From Herbaspirillum sp. alder98 (GTDB lineage Bacteria; Pseudomonadota; Gammaproteobacteria; Burkholderiales; Burkholderiaceae_D), in NCBI RefSeq assembly GCF_020179755.1, contig NZ_JAIUCY010000014.1, positions 52,479 through 116,478 on the forward strand: a DNA stretch of 64,000 bases, written 5' to 3'. The position numbers and the translations under genes are program-made. The notes under the pieces are model-generated. The model searched no databases. It was not told the origin of the DNA and saw only the letters and a list, made by a program, of their open reading frames with translations. Below are positions 8,375-16,698 of this stretch, piece after piece. Numbering within the stretch: position 1 is the first letter of the stretch; each line of letters starts with the position of its first letter.

Positions 8375-9652
8375 TCAAGCCTTGGTTTCGTCCTGGACGA
8401 TGCGATCCACCACGTGGGCGCCATGACGCACCAGCAATTCATAGTCCTGCAACAACATCTCTTTCTTGATGCCGGTCTGCACCGCCGTCTGGGTGCGCTC
8501 AAGCGTACTCAGATCTTCCAGCAGCACGTCGCGCAGCGCGACCTTCATGTATTCGAGATAGAAACGACCGCCGGCGGTATTCATCTCCGGGTAGTACACC
8601 CGCGCTTCCAGCAGGGTCTTGCCCTGGGAGATCGGACGGAAGTTGTAGGCCTGGCAGTAATTCGGGCGCAACGAGAGATAGAAGTCCGGAAACACCACGT
8701 TGATGTCGAACAGCCAGTTGGGATGACCGGTCCAGTTCATGCCCTTGGGCAGGTCTTCCTTGCGGAAGTGGTAACTGGCGGCGCCCATGCCGGCACGCAG
8801 GGCCGCAGCAGCAATCGGCTTGGCGGCGGCCGACGAGGCGATCGCTTCCCTGGCGGCATCGCCGCCTGCCGTTACCGCATTCGGGTTGCCATAGACCGAC
8901 TTGGGGTTGCCCGCGATCGACAACCGGCGATGGAACTCGCCGCATAGCGCATCGAGCGGTGGCATGGCGCCGCCTTCAGCGGTGTCGATCGCATCGGCAA
9001 TCGAATGCCCGTGCACATAGGCCACGTGATAGGCCTCCTGGAAGGCGTCCAGCGCCAGCTTCCAGTTGCAGTTGACCACCGTCGACCACGAGAAGCCGGT
9101 GGTGAGCTTGTCGAAGGGATAGCCTTCGATGTCGCCGAACATCGGACGCATGAAATCGGCCAGCGACAGCGCCGGCTCGGGATCCATATTGACGAAGATG
9201 AAGCCCTGCCAGACATCGCAGGCCACCCGCGACAGGCCGTGGTCGCACTTGTCCAGATCGAAGAAGGATTCTTCTTCCGGCACGCCGGTCAGGTTGCCCT
9301 CGAGGTCATAGGCCCAGCCGTGGAATTTGCAAAAGAATTTACGGGTCTGGCCACGCTTCTCGTACACGATCTGGTTCATGCGGTGCGAGCAGACGTTATG
9401 CATCGCATTGACCGCACCCTTCTTGTCGCGCACCACGATGATGGAAGCCTCGCAGGCATCCAGGTCCTTGACGAAGAAATCGCCGGCATTCGGAATCTCT
9501 TCAACCCGGCCGACCTGCAGCCAGGTCTTCTTGAAAATCCTGGCCTGCTCCTTGTCGTAGTAGGCGCCGGAAATGTACGGCTCCACCGGAACCGGCCCCT
9601 TGCCCAGTTCGGGATAACGATCGTGCAGATGCAGCTTGATGACTTTATTCAT
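8375..9652 (-). CDS. Rieske non-heme iron aromatic-ring-type oxygenase, alpha subunit
   Basis: 425 residues. The Rieske centre is CSH (Cys88, His90) and CKFHGW (Cys108, His111). The mononuclear iron site is in NWKLALDAFQEAYHVAYVHG with Asp202 bridging and His209/His214 as ligands, in the family order; the third carboxylate ligand would lie in the C-terminal helix near EDLSTLERTQ. It is the first gene of the operon and so defines the pathway: dioxygenation, monooxygenation or N-/O-demethylation are all possible for this family. The start at 9652 is preceded by GAGAGACGTC. Substrate not predictable. Confidence 0.93.
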   Translation of the reverse strand: MNKVIKLHLHDRYPELGKGPVPVEPYISGAYYDKEQARIFKKTWLQVGRVEEIPNAGDFFVKDLDACEASIIVVRDKKGAVNAMHNVCSHRMNQIVYEKRGQTRKFFCKFHGWAYDLEGNLTGVPEEESFFDLDKCDHGLSRVACDVWQGFIFVNMDPEPALSLADFMRPMFGDIEGYPFDKLTTGFSWSTVVNCNWKLALDAFQEAYHVAYVHGHSIADAIDTAEGGAMPPLDALCGEFHRRLSIAGNPKSVYGNPNAVTAGGDAAREAIASSAAAKPIAAAALRAGMGAASYHFRKEDLPKGMNWTGHPNWLFDINVVFPDFYLSLRPNYCQAYNFRPISQGKTLLEARVYYPEMNTAGGRFYLEYMKVALRDVLLEDLSTLERTQTAVQTGIKKEMLLQDYELLVRHGAHVVDRIVQDETKA

Positions 9653-10157
9653 GACGTCTCTCATTCGTGGATTTGTCGGCGTCCCGAACATGGAAAACGG
9701 GAGGCTGAATCACTCAATAACGAATGTCATTCTGTATTCTGCAAAATTGAATGTCAAGCGTTTTTGATCCACGTCATTGCGCGAATTGCGCAAGCAAAAA
9801 GTGGCATTTATCCCAGCAATATCAAGGCGCACCACAATGTTCCCGATTGGCGATGAAAATCGCGGCGGCGCACCAAAAACACGCTTATTAACGAATGATA
9901 TTAAGTAATTTCACTAAAATAGTGACGCAAGAAATCAGCGCATTGGCGACGTCAAAACAACGCCGCATGCTAAAATCCGCCGCATCAAGCCGCAGCAGCG
10001 ACGCGAACATCCAGGTGACCTCCCTGCCATGCCGGGCATCACTAACATTGAGCGTTGCCCATCAACAAGAACAAGACTGCGGTGCGCAGCAGCAATTTCA
10101 CGTGCGCCCGGCAACATCGGACGCCGGCAACCGTCCGTATTTTTCGCAAGAGGAACC
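9653..10157. promoter_or_regulatory. Divergent promoter region of the oxygenase operon and TetR gene, with repeated GAATGTCA
   Basis: 505 bp without a coding frame I can support, AT-richer than its surroundings. The inverted repeat GAATG-T-CATTC lies at 9722-9732, and GAATGTCA recurs at 9749-9756, 27 bp apart. CGAATG appears again near 9892 and, inverted, at 9661-9667. These are candidate operator half-sites for the TetR regulator encoded divergently. No promoter boxes are clear enough to mark. Confidence 0.5.
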
Positions 10158-10799
10158 GTGGCACAGATCAAAAAAAGCGGCATGCGCGAAGCCATCCTGG
10201 AATCGGCCTTCGACCTTTTTTCACGCAAGGGCTACACCCCGACCACCATGGCCGAGATTGCACGGACGTCGAACATGACCGTCGCCAATCTCTATGTCTA
10301 TTTCGATTCCAAGCTCTCCATCCTGTATGAGATCTATCAACCCTGGCTCGAACAGCAGCTTGCGGCGCTGGCGGAATCGGTGCGCAAATTCCGCACGCCG
10401 AGGTCGCGGCTGCGGCGCATCTTCATCGGCATCTGGGGCGATATCCCGGCAGCGGATCATTCATTTGCCAACGCGCTGATCGAAGCACTGGCGGTGGCCC
10501 CCAAGGGCATGGCCAAGCCGAATACACTGCTCATCGAGGTGGAGAGTTTTCTGACCGGCCTGATTGCCGAATGCCTGCCGGAAGAACAGGCGCATCTGGT
10601 GCAGGATGATCTGCTGGCGCACGTGATCTGGATGGCGTTCGATGGTTTCGTCATCAACCAGCACCTGGGCGACCTGCGCGACATCGGCTCGATCGCCGAC
10701 ATCATGACCAATCTGCTGATGGACGGCGGCGTCAGGACGACGGCGAATGAAGAAGCCGCACCCGTGAAGCGCCCGCGCAAGAAAGCCGCAGCCAAGTAG
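10158..10799 (+). CDS. TetR/AcrR-family transcriptional regulator
   Basis: 213 residues starting at GTG 10158 (AGAGG four to five bases upstream); an ATG at 10029 in the same frame would add 43 low-quality residues. The N-terminal helix-turn-helix is GMREAILESAFDLFSRKGYT followed by TMAEIARTSNMTVANLYVYF, a textbook TetR domain. The ligand domain fills the rest, and the protein ends in a basic tail KRPRKKAAAK that may add nonspecific DNA contact. It is divergent from the oxygenase operon and is the obvious candidate repressor, with the operon substrate or an intermediate as inducer. Confidence 0.9.
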   Translation: MAQIKKSGMREAILESAFDLFSRKGYTPTTMAEIARTSNMTVANLYVYFDSKLSILYEIYQPWLEQQLAALAESVRKFRTPRSRLRRIFIGIWGDIPAADHSFANALIEALAVAPKGMAKPNTLLIEVESFLTGLIAECLPEEQAHLVQDDLLAHVIWMAFDGFVINQHLGDLRDIGSIADIMTNLLMDGGVRTTANEEAAPVKRPRKKAAAK

Positions 10800-11053
10800 C
10801 CGGAGCGCGGCCGCATTCCGGCAGGAAGACCCAGCATCGTGATCCCACAGGCGCGGACGGGCAGCCACTGCTTGCCTCACGCCCTAACAAGCGTTACGCC
10901 TACATCCTTGCCCTGTCTTCGGGCGCACCATGAACTTCTTCACTGCAGCCATGCCCCCAGGGCTTCCCCTGGCGATGCTGCAGACCGGTGCGGAACGGAC
11001 ACAGTGGCCTGATCCGACAGATTCAAGCCAGGCCGCGCTCAAAAGGAATCACC

Positions 11054-11353
11054 ATGTCAAATCTCCACCAGCCCCAAGGCAATCCCGTGCAGGAACAAGG
11101 CGACTCGCAGCAGCAACAGCAGCAGAGCTCGCCGGACACCCGGCCACAGGCGGACGACGAAGAACTTGAAAACGCAGAAGACCAGGAACCGTTGCCAGGT
11201 GACGCTCAACCCGAAGCGGATGCCCAGGAGCAGCCGGACGAGTTGCGCCAGACGCAAGCCAACCAGCAGAGCGATGCCATCCCTGAAGAAGGCGACATCT
11301 ATCGCGGCGAACCGAAGACTGACGATTCACCAGACGATAGCGCTTCCAGATAA
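11054..11353 (+). CDS. Small Gln/Asp/Glu-rich hypothetical protein
   Basis: 99 residues, extremely polar and probably disordered, with a run of six glutamines (residues 19-24) and many Asp, Glu and Pro. The start has AAAAGGAATCACC before the ATG and a terminator follows 21 bp after the stop, which supports expression. Composition resembles a second small acidic protein at 29152-29442. No domain is recognised and no function can be given. Confidence 0.6.
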   Translation: MSNLHQPQGNPVQEQGDSQQQQQQSSPDTRPQADDEELENAEDQEPLPGDAQPEADAQEQPDELRQTQANQQSDAIPEEGDIYRGEPKTDDSPDDSASR

Positions 11354-11374
11354 GATCGGCCGCGCCATCCTCGA

Positions 11375-11407
11375 AGCCCCGGACAGCCCGCTGTGCCGGG
11401 GCTTTTT
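11375..11407 (+). terminator. Rho-independent terminator after the acidic-protein gene
   Basis: AGCCCCGG pairs with CCGGGGCT around a 13-base loop, followed by five T (11403-11407). Confidence 0.8.
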
Positions 11408-11415
11408 ACTGCGCC

Positions 11416-12642
11416 TCAGAATTCGATCGGCTGATCGGCCAGCGCATAGCGCCGGCAATGCTCCAGATAGGCCCGCTCATGGCTGGCCACCAGATCGACC
11501 ACGCTGCTCCACAGCCAGGACGGGACCTCCAGGGTCCTGGAGCGGTGCCGCGCCAGCTCTGCACTCCACGCCGCACGTGTGGATTCGTCCATCTGGCGTG
11601 CATGCGCCAGGCCCACGACCCGCGCCAGATAACGCGCTGCACGAATCGCCTCGGCCTGGCTCACATGATCGATCTCCAGCTTCAAGTCCTGCGGCAGCAA
11701 CTCCCGCATGAAGACCGGCCGGTCCAGCATGCGCGCGGCCTTCATGCGCGTGCCCAGATGGGGCGACAGATGCCGTGCCCCTTCCACCACCCGTTCAGCG
11801 TTGTCGCGCGGCATCCTGGCGTCGGCATAACGGGGAGCCGCGGCCGTCACCGCCTCCTTGATGTCGAACAGGCAGATGCTGCTGCGTTGCGTCGCCTGTC
11901 CATCGGCGTCCAGCAGGACCGCAAAACGGAGGAAGCCGAGCGAACTGCATCCCTTCATCCAGTAGGCCGTGTCGAGCATCTTGACCTCGGCATCGTTGGA
12001 GCGGTGCCGCAGCGCCGTCACCAGTTCTCGCGCATCAGGGCTCTGGAACAGCTCGCCGATGACACGGCGCTCGTGCTTGGATGCCGGCCAGAAACGCTTG
12101 CCCAGGGGGATATGCACCGTCTTGCCTTCGATGCGTTCCTGGGCCAGTTCACGCCAGGTGCGACGATGCGCGCTTTTCAGTGCCACGCGTACCGACTTCG
12201 GCTTCTGGTCTACCTCGCTGGGCGCACCCGCCTGAAATGCCGACTCATACCCCTGCACTAATACCTCCATCAGCTTGGCCGTGATCACGCCGGGAAGATC
12301 GGAACTGCGCGCCGCCATCGCCAGCGACAGGGCCAGTCGGATCAGGTCGTGCGTTGGATTGCCGATCACGGTCTGGTCAAAGTCGCGGATCTGGATCTGG
12401 ACCCGGCCATCGGCGCTGGCGACCGGCCCCAGGTTGCCGATATGGCAATCGCCACAGATCCAGATGGCGGGACCCTCGGGCAGGTTGCTGGGGGCGGCCT
12501 GGTTGAGCCATTCGTAGAACCTTAAGGTGCTGCCGCGCACATAAGCCTGGGCCGAGCGCGCCATCTTGAGGTTCTTGGCGGTCTTGAGCAGGTCGAGGCG
12601 CTGCGATGGCCGCGGAACGGCCTTGATCAGTTTTTTTGGCAT
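11416..12642 (-). CDS. DUF2252-family protein (kinase-like fold)
   Basis: 408 residues. ICGDCHIGNLG and IQIRDFDQTVIGNPTHDLIR are the DUF2252 counterparts of the aminoglycoside-phosphotransferase HGDxHxGN and DFD motifs, so an ATP-dependent phosphotransfer activity is plausible but unproven for the family. Further matches are VRVALKSAHRRTWRELAQER and QDLKLEIDHVSQAEAIRAAR. The chosen start (MPKKLIK) is an ATG at 12642; an upstream TTG at 12699 is possible, and neither has a strong ribosome-binding sequence. It stands alone and converges on the terminator of the acidic-protein gene. Confidence 0.85.
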   Translation of the reverse strand: MPKKLIKAVPRPSQRLDLLKTAKNLKMARSAQAYVRGSTLRFYEWLNQAAPSNLPEGPAIWICGDCHIGNLGPVASADGRVQIQIRDFDQTVIGNPTHDLIRLALSLAMAARSSDLPGVITAKLMEVLVQGYESAFQAGAPSEVDQKPKSVRVALKSAHRRTWRELAQERIEGKTVHIPLGKRFWPASKHERRVIGELFQSPDARELVTALRHRSNDAEVKMLDTAYWMKGCSSLGFLRFAVLLDADGQATQRSSICLFDIKEAVTAAAPRYADARMPRDNAERVVEGARHLSPHLGTRMKAARMLDRPVFMRELLPQDLKLEIDHVSQAEAIRAARYLARVVGLAHARQMDESTRAAWSAELARHRSRTLEVPSWLWSSVVDLVASHERAYLEHCRRYALADQPIEF

Positions 12643-12862
12643 GCGGTTTATCTTTTGAAAGGTGAAGTGGACTGTCTCGTCCAGGGTGGACCGCTGCAAT
12701 CAGCATCCCCCCATTGCATGGCGCGCGTCTATCGGCCGAGGCTGCCAATGGACGTCAGACAGGCCGCCATTTATTTCACCCAGCCACCTTGAAACCATCC
12801 ACATACCATCCATATGGAATCCACAAGGATGATTTGAACAATAAATACCCCAAGGGAAACAC

Positions 12863-13276
12863 ATGTCGGTTACCGAACTCAAGCCGCGCGTCGGCGATAG
12901 CGAAAAGATCACCATCAACCTCGGTGTGGTGGATCTGGGACAGATCGATCTGTTGGTGCAAGAGGGCTTCTATGCCAATCGCACCGACCTGATCCGTACC
13001 GCCATTCGCAATCAACTGGGCGTGCACGCCGATGTGGTCAAGCAGACGGTGACCCGCAAGAGCCTTGTGCTGGGGCTGCAAACCTATAGCAGGCAACAAC
13101 TCGAAAAACTGCAGGCAGCCAATGAAACTTTGCAGATCCAGGTGGTGGGGCTGGCGACGATCGCCAGCGATGTCCCGCCCGAACTGGCGGCCGCGGTGAT
13201 CGAATCGGTCACCGTCCTGGGCGCCTTCCATGCCACCAGCGCGGTCAAGGCCGCGCTGGCAGGCCGTATCCATTAG
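12863..13276 (+). CDS. Ribbon-helix-helix (CopG-like) DNA-binding protein
   Basis: 137 residues. Residues 14-50 (EKITINLGVVDLGQIDLLVQ, then EGFYANRTDLIRTAIRNQL) fit an RHH fold: a basic/polar beta strand, a helix and a second helix beginning NRTDLIR. The C-terminal 80 residues form helices that may be an oligomerisation or sensing part. It ends 24 bp before the esterase gene, so the pair is probably one operon and this protein may control the esterase. The ligand and operator are unknown. Confidence 0.75.
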   Translation: MSVTELKPRVGDSEKITINLGVVDLGQIDLLVQEGFYANRTDLIRTAIRNQLGVHADVVKQTVTRKSLVLGLQTYSRQQLEKLQAANETLQIQVVGLATIASDVPPELAAAVIESVTVLGAFHATSAVKAALAGRIH

Positions 13277-13300
13277 CACGCCAAACCCAAAGGAAAAGTC

Positions 13301-14413
13301 ATGTCCAAGCTCAGCGAGCTTCATGCACGAATGGCCGATATCACCAGCCGCCTCCGCTCGCAAGATGCCGGCGGTGCAACAGAAATCATCCAGCGGGCAC
13401 TCTCGGCGGCTGGCCTGACCGGGCAAACGCCACCCAACGGCGCGGGGCCGCAGTCGCTGCGCACCTTGTTCGCCAGCCTTGGCGGTGCGCCGATGCCGCG
13501 CAACTACCTTCCCGGCGCCGCACCCGGCACGGATACCGTCGACGAGAAATTCATCACCGCCACCTTCAGCAACGCAGCCGGCAGCCGTCGCTACAAGGTT
13601 TATGTTCCGACCAACACCTCGGGCCGGGCCATGCCGTTGGTGGTGATGCTGCACGGCTGTACCCAGGACCCGGACGACTTCGCGCGCGGCACGCAGATGA
13701 ATGCGCTGGCCGAAGAGAAAGGATTCGTCGTGTTATACCCGGCGCAGGATGCCAGCGCCAATGCGTCCAGGTGCTGGAACTGGTTCAACGCCATCGATCA
13801 GCAACGCGGCCAGGGTGAGCCGTCGCTGATCGCCGGCATGACCCATGAAGTCATCGAGCGCTACCAGCTCGATCGCAACCAGGTGTATGTGGCCGGGCTG
13901 TCCGCCGGTGGCGCGATGGCCGTCATCATGGGCGCGACCTATCCCGAACTGTACCGCGCAGTGGGAGTGCATTCGGGCTTGCCCTACGCGTCGGCCAGCG
14001 ACTTGCCGTCCGCGCTGAGCGCCATGAAAGGCATCTCGCGCCGTCGCCATGGCCCGCAAGATCACAAGCTGCCGGTCATCGTCTTTCACGGCGACCGCGA
14101 CACCACGGTGAGCCCTGCCAACGGCAAGGTCGTGGTGGACGACTTCGTGGCCGGCCTTGAGCGACCGGAGCACATCAGCACACTGGTAGAAGAAGGCCGG
14201 GCCGCTGGCGGTCGCCAGTTCTCGCGCACTACCTTGCATGCAGACGGCCAGCCGGTGCTGGCCGAACACTGGGTGATCCACGGCGCTGGCCACGCCTGGT
14301 CGGGCGGCAGCGCCAGCGGTTCCTATACCGAGCCCCAAGGCCCGGATGCTTCGCGCGAGATGTTCCGCTTCTTCAGCACCCACGGCGCCCTGCCTGCCGA
14401 AGCACCGGAGTGA
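13301..14413 (+). CDS. PHB depolymerase-family alpha/beta-hydrolase esterase
   Basis: 370 residues without an obvious signal peptide. The esterase domain begins near residue 95: PLVVMLHGCTQDPDDFARGT gives the oxyanion region, VAGLSAGGAM the lipase box with Ser201, VFHGDRDTTV the acidic residue and HGAGHAWSGG the catalytic His331. This is the PHB_depo/LpqC-type family, which hydrolyses poly-3-hydroxybutyrate or feruloyl/acetyl esters. The first 60 residues are helical and rich in Ser/Ala/Arg. Intracellular location fits mobilisation of stored PHB, but the substrate is inference. Confidence 0.88.
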   Translation: MSKLSELHARMADITSRLRSQDAGGATEIIQRALSAAGLTGQTPPNGAGPQSLRTLFASLGGAPMPRNYLPGAAPGTDTVDEKFITATFSNAAGSRRYKVYVPTNTSGRAMPLVVMLHGCTQDPDDFARGTQMNALAEEKGFVVLYPAQDASANASRCWNWFNAIDQQRGQGEPSLIAGMTHEVIERYQLDRNQVYVAGLSAGGAMAVIMGATYPELYRAVGVHSGLPYASASDLPSALSAMKGISRRRHGPQDHKLPVIVFHGDRDTTVSPANGKVVVDDFVAGLERPEHISTLVEEGRAAGGRQFSRTTLHADGQPVLAEHWVIHGAGHAWSGGSASGSYTEPQGPDASREMFRFFSTHGALPAEAPE

Positions 14414-14448
14414 AGCCGTGGGTTAAACGATGACGTCAGGCGATGGCG

Positions 14449-15708
14449 TCAGGCCACGGCGTCCGGTCGCGGCCGCGCAATCGCGAACACCACTGCCACC
14501 GCGACCAGATCGAAGGCAGCCAGCAGCATGAACAACGGACCGTAGCCGATCTGCGTCACCAACAGGCCGAACAGCAAGGTGAACAGGGTCGCCCCCAGAT
14601 AGCCGCTCATGCCGGTCAGGCCGGTAGCGGTGGCGACCTGGTTCTTGCTGAACACGTCGGAGGTGATCGAATACAGCGCGCCCGACAAGGTCTGGTGCGC
14701 GAAGCCGCCCACCGACAGCAAGGCAATCGCCACATAGGGACTGTCGACAAAGCCCACGCAGGCCGGGCCGATCATCGACAGGCTTCCCACCAGCATCACC
14801 AGCTTGCGCGACGTGAACAGCGAGACCTTGAGGTGCTTGTGAAACCAGGGGCTCATGTAACCGCCCAGCACGCAACCGATGTCGGCGGCCAGAAACGGCA
14901 GCCATGCGAACATGGCGATTTCCTTGATGTTCATGTGGCGCTCGGTGGCCATATAGAGCGGAATCCAGGCGTTGAAGGTCTGCCATGCCGGCTCCGACAG
15001 AAAGCGCGGGATCGCGATCGACCAGAAGTTCTGGCTGCCGACGATCTTGCGCCAGCCATCCTTTTGCGGAATCTGGCGGGCGTTGGGCTCTTGGCCTTCG
15101 ATGATGTACTGGCGCTCTTCGGGCGACAGGCGCTTCTGGTCCTGCGGGCTCTTGTAGAACAGCGCCCACAGGATGAACCACAACACGCCCAGGATGCCTA
15201 CCACCACGAACGACATCTTCCAGCCGCCGTGCAGGATGGTCCAGACCACCAGCGGCGGCGCGCACAAGGCCCCGATCGAGGCGCCGATGTTGAACCAGCC
15301 GATCGCCACCGACCGCTCCTTGGCCGGAAACCATTCGGTGGCGGCCTTCACCCCGCCCGGAATGCCGGCAGCTTCGGTCATGCCCAGGAGGCCACGGAAG
15401 AAAGCCATGCTCTGCCAGCCGGTGGCCAGCGCCGCCAGGGCGCACACCAGCGACCAGGCCAGCGCGAAGATGCCAAAGCCGATCTTGGTGCCGACCAGGT
15501 CCAGCACATAACCGGCCACCGGCTGCATGAGGGCATAACAGATCTGCCACGCCACCACGATGTACGAATACTGCTGGGTCGACATCTCCAGCTCGGCCAT
15601 CATGGTGGGTGCAGCCACCGACAGGGTATTGCGTGCGAGGTAGTTGATGATCAAGCCCAATGTGACCAGCGTGACCATCCACCAGCGGATTCCGCGGACG
15701 TACTTCAT
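14449..15708 (-). CDS. MFS transporter, hexuronate/anion-cation symporter (ExuT/GudP-like) family
   Basis: 419 residues with 12 predicted spans. Family signs are WWMVTLVTLGLIINYLARNT at the first helix, FRGLLGMTEAAGIPGGVKAA (the A-like motif loop with R and E) and EWFPAKERSVAIGWFNIGAS. ACS-family members import hexuronates, glucarate, galactarate, tartrate or phthalate with protons. It is divergent from a FadR-type GntR regulator gene (15976) with palindromic sites between, so induction by its substrate is likely. Which acid it carries is not determined. Confidence 0.9.
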   Translation of the reverse strand: MKYVRGIRWWMVTLVTLGLIINYLARNTLSVAAPTMMAELEMSTQQYSYIVVAWQICYALMQPVAGYVLDLVGTKIGFGIFALAWSLVCALAALATGWQSMAFFRGLLGMTEAAGIPGGVKAATEWFPAKERSVAIGWFNIGASIGALCAPPLVVWTILHGGWKMSFVVVGILGVLWFILWALFYKSPQDQKRLSPEERQYIIEGQEPNARQIPQKDGWRKIVGSQNFWSIAIPRFLSEPAWQTFNAWIPLYMATERHMNIKEIAMFAWLPFLAADIGCVLGGYMSPWFHKHLKVSLFTSRKLVMLVGSLSMIGPACVGFVDSPYVAIALLSVGGFAHQTLSGALYSITSDVFSKNQVATATGLTGMSGYLGATLFTLLFGLLVTQIGYGPLFMLLAAFDLVAVAVVFAIARPRPDAVA

Positions 15709-15749
15709 GTTGTCTCCAGTTTGGCGTTTTACTTTTTAGTTATGCGATG

Positions 15750-15784
15750 TCGTACATGTAAGTCGATAATTAGTCCGACTAATT
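15750..15784. promoter_or_regulatory. Candidate GntR operators upstream of the MFS gene
   Basis: AATTAGTC-C-GACTAATT at 15768-15784 is a perfect 8-bp inverted repeat with one central base, shaped like FCD-GntR operators. Just before it, TCGTACATGTAAG at 15750-15762 is matched by TCGTACATGTTAG at 15970-15982, which overlaps the regulator's own start codon. Two spaced copies suggest shared control of both divergent genes. Confidence 0.6.
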
Positions 15785-15975
15785 CGCACTTTAGGTGGAC
15801 AACTTTAATCAGCCACTATCCGGAAGTCAATGGCTTCGACACCTAAATTCGCCTCGCAACCCTTATGTCAGCAGGATGTCAGATTGAACCCGACGATTTC
15901 CGGCACGCTGGGCTTGCTGTCGATAGCAGAGTCGCGCATAGTAAGCGTGCCTCGCCCTATTGAAGGTCATCGTAC

Positions 15976-16698
15976 ATGTTAGACATGCTTACCCCTCTCA
16001 GCGTCAACCGCGCTTCCCCGCCACCGAGCCGCTCGGAGCAGATCTGCAAATTGATCATTGCTGCCATCCTGCGCGGCGAATGGTCGGACAATCGACGCCT
16101 GCCCACCGAAGTCGAGCTGGCCAGCCGTTATTCGGCTTCGCGCACGACAGTGCGCGAAGCGCTGTCGCGCCTGCGCTCGGAAGGGGTGGTCGTGTCGCGC
16201 CGGGGGTCGGGAAACTATATCCAGCGCTGGCCTTCGCAGCCGGTGCCGGCACGTCCCCAGATCGAGAGCATCCACGATATCGAACGCTACTATGCCTTCC
16301 GGCTGTGCGTCGAAGTGGGCGCCGCAGAATTGGCCAGCCAGGCCCGGGATGAAACCGATATCCTGCGGATGCGTTCGACCCGCGAAGCCTTGCACCAGGC
16401 ACAACTTGCGGGTCGCACTGCGGTAGAAGAAGATCTGGCGCTGCACATGGCCATCGCCCATGCCTCACACAATCCTTTCTTCGTTTCAACGATCGAACAT
16501 GCACTGGGTCCGATCCGTCAATGCATGGAACTGGCACAGAACCTGGGCCGCCCACATGGCGCCGAGCGCATCACTGGCATCGACGACGAACACGACGACA
16601 TCGTGCAATCGATCATCGACGGCTCGCGGGAAAGAACCGCTGCTGCCATGCGGCACCATATCGAAAACGCAAGGCTACGGATTTTCGAAGGTAGATAG
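15976..16698 (+). CDS. GntR-family (FadR/FCD subfamily) transcriptional regulator
   Basis: 240 residues. The winged helix is at residues 17-80 (SEQICKLIIAAILRGEW, LPTEVELASRYSASRTTVRE, ALSRLRSEGVVVSRRGSGNY). The FCD ligand domain follows, with the metal ligands likely in DLALHMAIAHASHNPF and AMRHHIENARLR. It is divergent from the hexuronate-type MFS gene and probably represses it. An alternative start is ATG 15985. The last 24 bases overlap the 3' end of the convergent GGDEF gene. Confidence 0.9.
   Translation: MLDMLTPLSVNRASPPPSRSEQICKLIIAAILRGEWSDNRRLPTEVELASRYSASRTTVREALSRLRSEGVVVSRRGSGNYIQRWPSQPVPARPQIESIHDIERYYAFRLCVEVGAAELASQARDETDILRMRSTREALHQAQLAGRTAVEEDLALHMAIAHASHNPFFVSTIEHALGPIRQCMELAQNLGRPHGAERITGIDDEHDDIVQSIIDGSRERTAAAMRHHIENARLRIFEGR

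Noticed and set aside
14415..14460. Terminator between the convergent esterase and MFS genes
   Set aside because: GCCGTGG/CCACGGC arms are 32 bp apart with no T run; too weak to annotate.
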